Positions 17,691-26,468 of a DNA stretch of 64,000 nucleotides are shown piece after piece (within the stretch, counting starts at the first letter, position 1; each line of letters starts with the position of its first letter). The notes beneath the pieces are model-generated. The model searched no databases. It saw only the letters and a list, made by a program, of their open reading frames with translations, and was not told where the DNA came from. Source of the DNA: Phormidium tenue FACHB-1050 (lineage in GTDB: Bacteria; Cyanobacteriota; Cyanobacteriia; Pseudanabaenales; Pseudanabaenaceae). Location: the NCBI RefSeq assembly GCF_014696925.1, contig NZ_JACJQY010000022.1:17500-81499 (forward strand). Direction: 5' to 3'. The position numbers and the translations under genes are program-made.

Positions 17691-17993
17691 AATGGTATTG
17701 CTTAATTATCTTGAGTTACTGCCAATAAAAATATAGCGATCGCCAGCAACTAGCAAATTTATTTGAAAATTTCGGTCTGGGCTAAAATTTTAGCTTACTT
17801 TAAGCTTTCATCTCAAGCCAAAATCATAAAAGCCGCTTATAACAACGTGATAAGGAATGAAAATTAATTAACTTGTGCAATTAAAACCAAAATTTGTTGG
17901 GGCGGGCTTCGCCCGCCCCAACAAATTTTGGTTTTAATTAATTTTCATTCCTAATAATTAGTGTCTACTAAATGCGATCGCTATTCCCAAAAA
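17691..17993. other. Gap dominated by a 100-bp palindrome
   Basis: 17853-17952 is a near-complete inverted repeat: outer arms AGGAATGAAAATTAATTAA and complement, a nine-base asymmetry on the left, then inner arms TTAAAACCAAAATTTGTTGG and further to GGGGCGGGC-TTC-GCCCGCCCC. It lies between two minus-strand genes and could end transcription of the DUF29 gene. Nothing else was seen in this gap. Confidence 0.7.
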
Positions 17994-18446
17994 TCAATCC
18001 CAAAAATCAACATTGAGCATTGTGTCGATATCGCGACCAAATTGCCATGTATCTGGGAATTGGTATTCAGGATATTCAATCTTGATCCGCTTTAAGGAAG
18101 TTTCAAAGCAATCATCAAACATTTTTAAGAAGTGACGCTTGAGGCTAGGTGACTGCCTTAGCAGCGTTTTTAGTTCATCGCGTTGCTCGAATATTGTTAA
18201 CAACCAGCCTCGATAACAGTCAGGCATATCAACATAGCATCGTTTCAGAATATGTTCGATCAACCTTTTGAGCCTAGTTTCTACCTCACGCTTATTACTA
18301 CCTGACAAACCCTCTAACTCCTCTATTAAATTTTCGACATCAAGATTGTGAAAGTCACCCGCCTTTAATTGGGCGATCGCAGTCTCTAGCCATAGATCAA
18401 GATCGCGATCGTACAAAGATAATGATGGTGCAATTGCTTGAGTCAT
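17994..18446 (-). CDS. DUF29 family protein
   Basis: 150 residues with the DUF29 layout: LYDRDLDLWLETAIAQLKAG, then NLIEELEGLSGSNKREVETRLKRLIEHILKR, then a helical end. It is more distant from the copies at 8058 and 44909 than they are from each other. No known function. It is flanked by large palindromes on both sides. Confidence 0.82.
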   Translation of the reverse strand: MTQAIAPSLSLYDRDLDLWLETAIAQLKAGDFHNLDVENLIEELEGLSGSNKREVETRLKRLIEHILKRCYVDMPDCYRGWLLTIFEQRDELKTLLRQSPSLKRHFLKMFDDCFETSLKRIKIEYPEYQFPDTWQFGRDIDTMLNVDFWD

Positions 18447-18800
18447 ATTGCCTCATTTGATTTTTGGTTATAAATTCTACATGAATAGCCTTAGGAAAAA
18501 TTTAGCTACTCCCTTCCCAGTCTACAACTAGACCTTGGTGATGCGGCACTTCGCGCCGCATCACTAAGGTTCTAATGTCGCGTCTATGCAATACCATCAG
18601 GGGCTTTCCTATGGTCTGGAAAACACTATAAGATATAAGCTAAATATAAATTTTAATTACAGCGATTTCCGAGCAAACGAAGCAAGAGATTTTTAGAAAG
18701 TGATGCTTTGCAACACTTTCTAAAAATCCCTTGCTTCGGGTCTGAACGCAAAGCGTTGTAAGTTGCCCATTACTTTTGTCTAAATTTTCAGTAACCCGCT
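18447..18800. other. Gap with a core-type hairpin and a family C repeat
   Basis: A hairpin at 18532-18570 (ACCTTGGTGATGCGGC with near-complement and a CACTTCGCG loop) and a candidate family C palindrome at 18658-18760 (TACAGCG... to ...CGTTGTA, inner arms GGGATTTTTAGAAAGTG-like). The valS promoter must lie in or after the latter. Confidence 0.6.
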
Positions 18801-21515
18801 ATGAGTACGACCGAGCTTCCCAAACAATATAATCCTCTCGAATCTGAAGCCAAGTGGCAAAAATATTGGGAGGAAAGTGGCGTATTTGTAGCAGCCAGCG
18901 AAAGCGAAAAAGAACCATACTGCATCATGATTCCACCACCCAATGTCACGGGCAGCTTACATATGGGTCATGCTTTTCAAGAGGTATTAATCGATATCCT
19001 GATTCGCTATCATCGGATGCGTGGGTTTAATGCCCTGTGGTTACCTGGTACAGATCACGCCAGCATTGCTGTACAGACGATTCTCGATAAACAGATCAAA
19101 GCTGAAGGCAAAACCAATCAAGAGATTGGACGCGAAAAGTTTTTAGAGAGAGCATGGCAATGGAAAGCGGAATCGGGCGGTACGATTGTTTCGCAGTTGC
19201 GGCGCTTAGGTGTATCCGCTGACTGGACTCGCGAACGCTTCACTATGGATGAAGGCTTATCAAATTCTGTCACCGAAGCCTTTGTCAAACTTTACGAGGC
19301 TGGCTTAATTTATCGGGGCGAATATCTAGTTAACTGGTGTCCCGAATCACAATCTGCTGTATCTGATCTAGAAGTTGATAGTAAAGAAGTAAATGGTCAT
19401 CTCTGGCATTTTCGCTACCCATTAGCCGATCGCTCTGGACATCTAGTAGTGGCGACTACCCGACCAGAGACTATGTTGGGTGATACGGCTGTGGCTGTAA
19501 ACCCTGAAGACGATCGCTACAAGCATCTAATTGGCAAGACGATCATGTTGCCGATCATGAATCGCGAGATTCCGATCATTGGCGATCAATATGTCGATAA
19601 AGCCTTTGGCAGTGGTTGCGTCAAAATTACACCTGCCCATGACCCTAATGACTTTGAGATGGGTAAACGTCATCAGCTTCCCTTGATCAATATTCTCAAT
19701 AAAGATGGCTCGATCAATGAGAATGGAGGCGAGTTCCAAGGACAAGATCGCTTTGTAGCGCGTAAAAACGTCGTAGCAAAGCTTGATCAATTGGGCTTAC
19801 TGGAAAAAATTGAAGACTATACTCATACTGTTCCCTATTCAGAGCGTGGCAAAGTACCTGTAGAACCATTGCTCTCAATTCAGTGGTTTGTGAATATTAA
19901 GCCCCTATCAGACTTTGCACTACAACAATTTGACAAGCAAAACTCGCCCACCTTCGTACCCGATCGCTGGGGGAAGGTTTACCGAGATTGGCTGATCCGC
20001 CTTAAGGATTGGTGTATTTCCCGTCAACTATGGTGGGGGCATCAGATTCCTGCTTGGTATGCACCCGATGGCACAATTTTTGTGGCGAGGACTGAGACTG
20101 AGGCATATACCCAAGCTAAGGCGAAATTTGGTGAAGATGTAACTTTAGAACGCGATCCAGATGTACTTGATACATGGTTCTCATCTGGTTTATGGCCATT
20201 CTCGACTTTGGGCTGGCCAGAGCAAACACAGGACTTTGAGACTTTTTATCCCACAAGTGTTCTAGTTACTGGGTTTGACATTATTTTCTTCTGGGTGGCA
20301 CGGATGACGATGATGGCAGGCTATTTCACGGGCAAGATGCCTTTCCACACGGTCTATATTCATGGACTGGTACGCGATGAAAACAATCAGAAGATGTCCA
20401 AATCCAAGAATAATGGCATCGATCCGTTAGTTCTCATTAATAAATATGGAACTGATGCATTGCGCTATTCACTCGTTAAAGAAGTAACAGGCGCAGGACA
20501 AGATATCCGCCTTGACTACAATCGTAAAACTGACGAATCGACTACCGTAGAGACAGCCCGAAACTTTGCCAATAAGCTTTGGAATGCTTCACGATTTGTA
20601 ATGATGAATCTCAACTTGGAGCGGGGCTCCGCCCCGCTCCAAGTTGAGAATTTAGAACTTGCCGATCGCTGGATTTTGTCGCGTTACTACCAGACAGTTT
20701 TGCAAGTGCGTGAACAACTTGATGCATATAGTATGGGCGAAGCAACCAAAAGCCTGTATGAGTTTTTCTGGGGTGATTTCTGTGATTGGTATATTGAGCT
20801 AGTTAAGTCACGTTTACAGGAAACTGCCGCCCCTACTTCTCGCGCCACCGTGCAGCAAACTCTTGCCTTTGTCCTCGATGGGATTTTGCGCTTATTACAC
20901 CCATTCATGCCCCACGTCACTGAGGAAATCTGGCAACTACTTACCTACGGTACAAGTGAACCATCGAGCGATCGCCCAGTACTTGCGATTCAACCCTATC
21001 CCGAAGTTGACACCACCCACATTAATGAAGCATTAGAAGAACAGTTCAAGTTAATCATTGGCACAATCCGCACCATTCGAAATCTTCGCGCTGAAGCTGA
21101 GATTAAGCCTAGTCTGAAGGTGAAGGTGATTTTACAATCCGACAGCGATCGCGAAAGAGCATTACTAGAAGCAGGACAAAGCTATATTCTTGATCTGGCG
21201 AGGGTTGAGGATTTGGCAATTGTGGCAACAGTCGATGAATCCGTGACCGAAGAGGCGATCGCAGGTGTTGTTGGTACGGTACAGGCGATCGTGTCGTTAG
21301 TCGGTGTTGTAGATATTGCCCAACTGATTGCCAAGCTAGAGCGCAGTCTCAAGAAATTAGAAGGGGCGATCGCTTCTAGCCAAGGTCGTTTAAACAATGA
21401 AGGCTATGTCAAAAAAGCTCCCCCTGACGTGGTGGCAACTGCCCGTGCAGAATTGGAAGAATCCTTGAAACAACAAGAGATTCTGAAAGCGCGTTTAGCT
21501 CAGTTGCAAAAATAA
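18801..21515 (+). CDS. valS: Valyl-tRNA synthetase
   Basis: 904 residues, class I synthetase. [14 protein letters not shown] contains the HIGH-type motif (HMGH, 54-57); KMSKSKNN near residue 531 is the KMSKS loop. The editing domain has the usual [15 protein letters not shown]. An anticodon-binding domain and a C-terminal coiled coil (about 840-904) complete the family plan. A 39-bp palindrome is carried in frame at 20610-20648, in the linker before [10 protein letters not shown]. It charges tRNA-Val. Confidence 0.97.
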   Translation: MSTTELPKQYNPLESEAKWQKYWEESGVFVAASESEKEPYCIMIPPPNVTGSLHMGHAFQEVLIDILIRYHRMRGFNALWLPGTDHASIAVQTILDKQIKAEGKTNQEIGREKFLERAWQWKAESGGTIVSQLRRLGVSADWTRERFTMDEGLSNSVTEAFVKLYEAGLIYRGEYLVNWCPESQSAVSDLEVDSKEVNGHLWHFRYPLADRSGHLVVATTRPETMLGDTAVAVNPEDDRYKHLIGKTIMLPIMNREIPIIGDQYVDKAFGSGCVKITPAHDPNDFEMGKRHQLPLINILNKDGSINENGGEFQGQDRFVARKNVVAKLDQLGLLEKIEDYTHTVPYSERGKVPVEPLLSIQWFVNIKPLSDFALQQFDKQNSPTFVPDRWGKVYRDWLIRLKDWCISRQLWWGHQIPAWYAPDGTIFVARTETEAYTQAKAKFGEDVTLERDPDVLDTWFSSGLWPFSTLGWPEQTQDFETFYPTSVLVTGFDIIFFWVARMTMMAGYFTGKMPFHTVYIHGLVRDENNQKMSKSKNNGIDPLVLINKYGTDALRYSLVKEVTGAGQDIRLDYNRKTDESTTVETARNFANKLWNASRFVMMNLNLERGSAPLQVENLELADRWILSRYYQTVLQVREQLDAYSMGEATKSLYEFFWGDFCDWYIELVKSRLQETAAPTSRATVQQTLAFVLDGILRLLHPFMPHVTEEIWQLLTYGTSEPSSDRPVLAIQPYPEVDTTHINEALEEQFKLIIGTIRTIRNLRAEAEIKPSLKVKVILQSDSDRERALLEAGQSYILDLARVEDLAIVATVDESVTEEAIAGVVGTVQAIVSLVGVVDIAQLIAKLERSLKKLEGAIASSQGRLNNEGYVKKAPPDVVATARAELEESLKQQEILKARLAQLQK
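20610..20648. repeat. In-frame palindrome inside valS
   Basis: 18-bp perfect arms CTCAACTTGGAGCGGGGC and complement around TCC, 39 bp (13 codons), encoding about [13 protein letters not shown]. It resembles the dispersed core-type hairpins of intergenic regions. It sits at the junction between the catalytic and anticodon-binding parts, where synthetases vary in length. Confidence 0.8.
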
Positions 21516-21543
21516 ATTAGTGATTCCCTAGATCTGCCTGCCC

Positions 21544-21609
21544 AGATCTCCGACTTTTTCTTTGCAGCCAAAGATTAATTGTGTTAGTCAAAGAAAAAGT
21601 CGGAGATCT
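21544..21609. terminator. Hairpin after valS
   Basis: Perfect 21-bp arms beginning AGATCTCCGACTTTTTCTTT, separated by 24 bases. It lies 28 bp after the valS stop and before larE; probably the valS terminator. It is not of the GGCGC-core type. Confidence 0.6.
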
Positions 21610-21649
21610 CAATCTCTCAGCAACTGCAAGTAATAATTAATTTATTGAG

Positions 21650-22471
21650 ATGTTAAACGCTACCCTATCCGACAAGCTCGATCGCTTACGTCAAATATTT
21701 AATGAGTCATCGCGAGTACTGGTAGCTTACTCAGGCGGTATTGATAGCACCCTTGTCGCCAAGGTTGCCTTTGATGTTTTAGGCGATCGCGCTTTAGCAA
21801 TTACTGCTAATTCACCATCATTATTACCCGCCGATCTTGCTGCGGCTCAAGTACAAGCGGAATTTATGGGACTCAAACATCAAATCGTCCAAACCGACGA
21901 GATGAATAACCCCAACTACACCTCCAATCCAATTAACCGTTGCTATTTCTGCAAAAGTGAACTACACGACACCCTCAAGCCATTGGCGAAAACCATGGGC
22001 TATAGCTATGTTGTCGATGGCTTAAATGCTGATGATTTGCAAGATTATCGACCAGGAATTCAAGCGGCAAAAGAACGCGGCGTGCGATCGCCTCTTGCCG
22101 AAGTAGGTATTAGCAAAATCGAAGTCCGTATGTTATCGCAATATTTAGGAATGCCTTGGTGGGATAAGCCTTCGCAACCATGCCTCAGTTCGCGATTTCC
22201 CTATGGCGAAGAAATAACCATTGAGAAATTACGTCGCGTAGGCAATGCCGAACAGTATCTACGCGATCGCGGCTGGAAAGGTGATATCCGAGTGCGATCG
22301 ATGGGTGATACGGCAAAAATCGAAGTGTCAAGCGATCGCCTGCTCGAATTTATGAACTTTATGGCGATCGCGGATCTGACTAAAACCTTTCGTGAATATG
22401 GATTCAGTCTAATTACTTTAGACTTAGAAGGATTTCGGAGCGGAAAGCTAAATGATGCGATCGCTTTTTAA
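21650..22471 (+). CDS. larE: ATP-dependent sacrificial sulfur transferase LarE
   Basis: 273 residues. The PP-loop SGGIDST (28-34) binds ATP and QPCLSSRFPYG contains Cys178, the position of the sacrificial cysteine in LarE. Cys98 and Cys101 occur in RCYFCK. LarE converts the carboxylates of the nickel-pincer nucleotide precursor to thiocarboxylates for lactate racemase-type enzymes. No larB, larC or larA lies nearby. The stop codon TAA (22469-22471) is part of a family A half-element, so the C-terminus may have been trimmed or extended by the insertion. Confidence 0.87.
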   Translation: MLNATLSDKLDRLRQIFNESSRVLVAYSGGIDSTLVAKVAFDVLGDRALAITANSPSLLPADLAAAQVQAEFMGLKHQIVQTDEMNNPNYTSNPINRCYFCKSELHDTLKPLAKTMGYSYVVDGLNADDLQDYRPGIQAAKERGVRSPLAEVGISKIEVRMLSQYLGMPWWDKPSQPCLSSRFPYGEEITIEKLRRVGNAEQYLRDRGWKGDIRVRSMGDTAKIEVSSDRLLEFMNFMAIADLTKTFREYGFSLITLDLEGFRSGKLNDAIAF

Positions 22472-22508
22472 TTCGCAAAAGTGTCGTCACACTTTCGTGA
22501 ATTGGTAT
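22465..22508. repeat. Family A half-element at the end of larE
   Basis: Only the second hairpin and right end of family A are present: TTTTTAATTCGCAAAAGTGT, then CACTTTCGTGAATTGGTATA. The larE stop codon is its TAA. The left hairpin is absent. Confidence 0.72.
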
Positions 22509-22513
22509 AAATC

Positions 22514-22549
22514 AAAAAAAGAGTCTGCACTTTGGGCAGACTCTTTTTT
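22514..22549. terminator. larE rho-independent terminator
   Basis: Arms AAAAAAGAGTCTGC and complement around a loop of eight bases (ACTTTGGG-like), ending in six T. Classical intrinsic terminator shape. Confidence 0.85.
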
Positions 22550-23247
22550 GGTAAAACATCCTGATTTTTTGAAGATTTTTGAAAAAGTTTCTGTTGATTG
22601 ATTAAAAATTCTTATACTTTATCTCTAAGTGTTTTGCTTAACTTCTTAGTTATTCTGAGTCAGTTACGATTTTTTTAACGCAAAAATCTAAATTTAGTTC
22701 AAATCGAACATATTTATCAAAATAATTCTAAACGGCTTCTGTAAATTTGTTTTTTGTATCTACCTTTAGATTGATTTATTGCAATTTCTGACACTTTATT
22801 TCTGAGATCACGTCTTCATAAGGTTTACATACGAACAAAACTCAAGAGGAATTGTCAACCAAACTGAAATTTTCTTGTATATTGAGTCGTTATGCATATA
22901 AAACTTATTTGACAGCAAAAATACCTACTTCTAAAGGCATACTTTTATGGATATTTTTTTGTAACTATTGGCACAAAGTTCCATTTTTATAAAGAATTCT
23001 AATGAGAAAGAAGCAAAATTTCAATTTTAAGTAAACAAGAAAGTCTGTAAGCTTTTCACAGCAAGGATTTGACAGGTAAATTATTGTCATTTTGAATAAC
23101 CATGTTAATCTGAACAACATAAACAAATTTATTAATGTTTTCTCTGTAATTAGCGAAACTACTTATTAATAATTTTGTTTTTAACCCTTTAACAGTCAAG
23201 CTTTCATCAGTAATTTTTAGTCGTTTATCTTCTTTTCTGCTTTACCT
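22550..23247. other. 700-bp AT-rich stretch with no gene seen
   Basis: No open frame of useful length and no RNA gene I recognise. Base composition is much richer in A and T than the neighbours and it lacks GCGATCGC sites. Possible promoters for rlpA include TTGACA at 23069-23074 with a weak TTGAAT box 17 bp later; another TTGACA is at 22909. Long leaders or a small RNA are possible but unsupported. Confidence 0.5.
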
Positions 23248-24360
23248 ATGCTTAATTGGAACTGGAGCTACACTCTCTCTACCTCAGTAGTAGCTCTTGC
23301 TATCGTCTCAAGTCTTGCTAGCCATAGCGCACAGGCTCAAACAGGATCTCAAACAGAAGTCACAGCTACTAATGTATCTACTTCTCTATCTAACTCTTCT
23401 AATTCTTTAAAGGTTGGCGAAACGCGATCGCAAGCATTAATTAGAACCAAAGATGATTCGATCGCTCGCATCCATACCCACAAATTAAATGGCAAAAATG
23501 CTGCCACAGTCTACGTCCGTGGTATTCCTGTAGTTACTTATATTGAATCTGAAGAATCTGCCAAATCAGTTTCAGAAAATAACTCCTCCGACACATCAAA
23601 AACTAAAAGCGAAATTAAGGGCGAAACTAAAAAGAACTCTGAATCCCTAAAGCTAACAACCAGTCCTACTAATCTAGCCCCTAGTAACTCAGATAGTCCC
23701 GCCAAATCCGCCGATGATAGCTCTGAAAATCTGCTAACTTCAGCAAACCCTGTCGAAAGAGCTACCGCTGCCGCCGCCCTGATTAATCAACTTAATCGTG
23801 ATGGTCTCGACGCAAATAAAATTATCCCAGCTTGGAAAAATGGCAACTATGTGATCAAATTAGGCGATCGCGCCATGTTGAAATTTGATCAGCAAGCAGT
23901 TTTCCCAGAATCTCTGCAAAATCAAACACAGGATGTTTTAGAGTCAGCAAATTTGCTGCGCCGCCTCCTTGGAGGTGCTAATCCTGTACTAGAGGTTGTC
24001 AATGCTCCCAGACCTAAGGTTGCAGCTAGATCCGCCTCGACACCAGCATTAAACAATCGCATTGTTGGCGTAATGTCTGGCATGGCTTCATGGTACGGAC
24101 CTGGTTTTGATGGAAACTACAGTGCTAGTGGAGAAATCTTTAATGCTAGTGAGTTAACCGCAGCTCATCCTAGTTTGCCCTTTGGTACTTTGGTAAGGGT
24201 GGTTAACATGGATAACAACCAGTCAGTAGTAGTGCGAATTAATGATCGTGGTCCCTATGCCCATGGTCGGGTGATTGATATCTCCACAGCAGCCGCTAAT
24301 GTTATTGGTCTAATTTCTTCAGGAGTTGCTCCTGTCAGACTCGAAATATTGTCTAAATAA
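23248..24360 (+). CDS. rlpA: RlpA-like septal ring lytic transglycosylase, secreted
   Basis: 370 residues. A signal peptide (about 1-30, ending SHSAQAQ) leads to a low-complexity Ser/Lys/Asn-rich region (about 110-165), a middle domain, and a C-terminal double-psi beta-barrel (about 278-368). The barrel has GMASWYGPGFDG, TAAHPSLPFGT and the catalytic-type RINDRGPYAHGRVIDIS with the key Asp. RlpA cuts glycan strands lacking peptides during cell division or remodelling. This protein has no SPOR domain, and the middle region (LINQLNRDGLDANKI) is typical of cyanobacterial versions. Confidence 0.85.
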   Translation: MLNWNWSYTLSTSVVALAIVSSLASHSAQAQTGSQTEVTATNVSTSLSNSSNSLKVGETRSQALIRTKDDSIARIHTHKLNGKNAATVYVRGIPVVTYIESEESAKSVSENNSSDTSKTKSEIKGETKKNSESLKLTTSPTNLAPSNSDSPAKSADDSSENLLTSANPVERATAAAALINQLNRDGLDANKIIPAWKNGNYVIKLGDRAMLKFDQQAVFPESLQNQTQDVLESANLLRRLLGGANPVLEVVNAPRPKVAARSASTPALNNRIVGVMSGMASWYGPGFDGNYSASGEIFNASELTAAHPSLPFGTLVRVVNMDNNQSVVVRINDRGPYAHGRVIDISTAAANVIGLISSGVAPVRLEILSK

Positions 24361-24378
24361 TCATCAATCCTCACCATG

Positions 24379-24432
24379 AAACCGATATTGGTGTTTCTAG
24401 CACCAAGGCGGTTGAAACATCAATATCGGTTT
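24379..24432. terminator. rlpA terminator
   Basis: Arms AAACCGATATTG and CAATATCGGTTT with an inner AT/GC-rich loop region, followed by TTTTG. It lies 18 bp after the rlpA stop. Confidence 0.75.
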
Positions 24433-24544
24433 TTTGAAAGCCTATTGAGGCTTTGAGTAGTACAGATAAATTTTGGGAAGCGTTGCTCCGCGCCGCTTCC
24501 CAAAATTTATCTGGGCTTTAATTAAGCGCAAAGCGCTGTAATAA

Positions 24545-24759
24545 TCCCAATTCACGAAAGTGTTTCCACACTTTTGTGAATTAAAAACCAAACCCAGTAA
24601 GAGTTTTATAGCTGTCGCCATTCTTGTTAGGACATAAAACCCAAATAGTGTGAGGCGGCGCTTCGCGCCGCCTCACACTATTTGGGTTTTGATTTGTCCT
24701 GATACAGATGGCTATAGCTATAAAATCAGAAAATGGCTCCGCCGTTTTTTGTTTTGGTA
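24545..24759. mobile_element. Family A element interrupted by a family B element
   Basis: Left part CCAATTCACGAAAGTG to CCCAGTAAGAGTTT, right part AAATCAGAAAATGGC to TTGGTA. Between them lies a 116-bp B. The span is 215 bp; subtracting B with one TA (114 bp) leaves 101 bp, the exact length of intact A copies. Confidence 0.85.
24607..24722. mobile_element. Family B element nested in family A, flanked by TA duplication
   Basis: Begins TATAGCTGTCGCCATTC and ends GGCTATAGCTATA. The central stem has arms AAAACCCAAATAGTGTGAGG to the GGCGC-TTC-GCGCC core. The TA at both outer ends duplicates a TA that is single in intact A copies, the signature of insertion at a TA dinucleotide. Confidence 0.85.
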
Positions 24760-24820
24760 TAAAAATTGTGCTAAACAACAAAAAGAGAGTGCTTTGCATT
24801 TTCTTTTTGCATGATTCTTT

Positions 24821-24866
24821 ATAAAAAGCATAGTCATCTCCTACCTGAGACGGCTATGCTTTTTAT
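24821..24866. promoter_or_regulatory. Hairpin in the leader region of panC-cmk
   Basis: Arms ATAAAAAGCATAG and CTATGCTTTTTAT with a 20-base loop and a T run in the right arm, 24 bp before the TTG start. It could be a terminator for leftward or upstream transcription, or an attenuator of the panC-cmk-lpt operon. Confidence 0.5.
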
Positions 24867-24890
24867 AGTAATTTCGTTGAGGTTGATTGC

Positions 24891-26468
24891 TTGACACAGC
24901 TATTTACTACGATCGCTTCTTTGCGTAATTACTTAAAGACCCAAAAAGCCCAACAGTCCGTAGGACAATTATCTATTGGGCTTGTACCGACTATGGGGGC
25001 TTTGCACATTGGGCATTTAAGCCTAATTGATCGGGCTAGAACTGAAAATGCTTGCCTAGTTGTCAGTATTTTTGTCAATCCTTTGCAATTCGGGGCGGGT
25101 GAAGATTTTGAGCAATATCCACGCACTTTAGAGCAAGATCTCCAACTTTGTGAAAATGCAGGAGTTGATGCAATTTTTGCGCCAGAGCCTCAAGAGTTGG
25201 GGCTAAATGACATTAGCAAAATAACCCAAGTTATCCCACCACCAGCAATGACCGAGATTTTGTGTGGGCGATCGCGGGTTGGGCATTTTCAAGGTGTAGC
25301 CACAATCGTGACCAAGCTCGTGAATGTAGTACAACCTGATCGCGCTTACTTGGGTAGCAAAGATGGGCAGCAACTAGCGATTATTCGGAAACTGGTGACT
25401 GATTTAAACTTGCCTGTGGAGATTATTGGCTGTCCGACAGTGCGAGAACCAAGCGGCTTAGCCTACAGTTCCCGTAATCAGTACTTGTCCAGCAAAGATC
25501 GGGTTTTAGCAGCCCATATTTATCAAAGTCTACGGCAGGCTCAGCAGCAATTTTTTCTTTGTTATGAACTTTGTTATCCAGACCAAATTATCGAAGCAGC
25601 ACAAAATTATTTAGCGAAGCTCCCTGAAATTAATCTAGAGTATATTGAGTTAGTCGATGCCAAGACCTTGCAACCATGTACTCAAATTACTTCTGAAGCA
25701 GAGTTAATGCTCGCGATCGCGGCTCGAATTGAAAATACACGCTTGATCGATAATATTTTGCTGAGTCATACTATCACCCCTAGAAAACCGATCATTGCGA
25801 TCGATGGGCCTGCAGGTGCGGGCAAATCCACGGTTACCAAACAAGTTGCCAATAAATTAGGTTTGTTGTTTTTAGATACGGGCGCTATGTATCGTAGTGT
25901 TACCCTTGCTGTGTTACGCGAAGGTATTGATTTACGAGAGCAAGACAAAGTACAAGAGATCGCCGCCAGCTCAAAAATTCAACTATTTGCTAATCCGATC
26001 GCAGGTAAGCCGATGCAGGTGCTGCTCAATGGCGAAGATATCACTACGGAGATTCGCACCCCTGAAGTTACCGCCAATGTTTCCGCGATCGCCGCCCAAG
26101 CCGCCGTCCGTGAAATTTTGGTAAGGCAGCAGCAACTGATCGGGCAGACAGGTGGTGTAGTGATGGAAGGGCGAGACATTGGAACCCATGTATTTCCTGA
26201 TGCAGAAGTTAAAGTATTTTTGACTGCTTCGGCAGAAGAGCGAGCCAAACGTCGTCAAGCCGATCTGATTGCTCAAGGTCAGGTCGCCCCCGACCTCGCT
26301 ACCCTTGAGCATGAAATCCAAGAACGCGATCGCAAAGACTCCACCCGCGACCATTCACCTCTAACTCAGGCTGAAGATGCAACTTTAGTCAATACGGATG
26401 GTCTAACTATAGAAGAAGTGGTCGCAGCCATTGTAAATTTGTATGAACAAAAGGTACAAAACCTATGA
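24891..26468 (+). CDS. panC/cmk: Bifunctional pantothenate synthetase / cytidylate kinase
   Basis: 525 residues from a TTG start with GAGG about eight bases upstream. The product begins MTQLFTTIASLRNYL, which aligns with the usual PanC start. PanC (about 1-285) has VPTMGALHIGHLSLI (HIGH motif), VSIFVNPLQF and YSSRNQYLS. The cytidylate kinase (about 300-520) has P-loop AIDGPAGAGKST, DTGAMYR and MEGRDIGTHVFPDA. The fusion is characteristic of cyanobacteria. It makes pantothenate from pantoate and beta-alanine, and phosphorylates CMP. The stop overlaps the lptA start as ATGA. Confidence 0.95.
   Translation: MTQLFTTIASLRNYLKTQKAQQSVGQLSIGLVPTMGALHIGHLSLIDRARTENACLVVSIFVNPLQFGAGEDFEQYPRTLEQDLQLCENAGVDAIFAPEPQELGLNDISKITQVIPPPAMTEILCGRSRVGHFQGVATIVTKLVNVVQPDRAYLGSKDGQQLAIIRKLVTDLNLPVEIIGCPTVREPSGLAYSSRNQYLSSKDRVLAAHIYQSLRQAQQQFFLCYELCYPDQIIEAAQNYLAKLPEINLEYIELVDAKTLQPCTQITSEAELMLAIAARIENTRLIDNILLSHTITPRKPIIAIDGPAGAGKSTVTKQVANKLGLLFLDTGAMYRSVTLAVLREGIDLREQDKVQEIAASSKIQLFANPIAGKPMQVLLNGEDITTEIRTPEVTANVSAIAAQAAVREILVRQQQLIGQTGGVVMEGRDIGTHVFPDAEVKVFLTASAEERAKRRQADLIAQGQVAPDLATLEHEIQERDRKDSTRDHSPLTQAEDATLVNTDGLTIEEVVAAIVNLYEQKVQNL

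Larger units (their letters stand above)
24361..24890. other. 530-bp gap of stacked and nested repeats
   Basis: In order: rlpA terminator; a candidate family C element (24461-24540, TACAG to CTGTA, stem GATAAATTTTGGGAAG); a family A element in reverse orientation (24545-24759) split by a family B element (24607-24722); and a hairpin ATAAAAAGCATAG/CTATGCTTTTTAT (24821-24866) just upstream of panC-cmk. Confidence 0.75.

Noticed and set aside
24891..24893. A different start codon for panC-cmk
   Set aside because: No in-frame ATG gives a complete PanC N-terminus, and TTG with GAGG upstream matches the family start.
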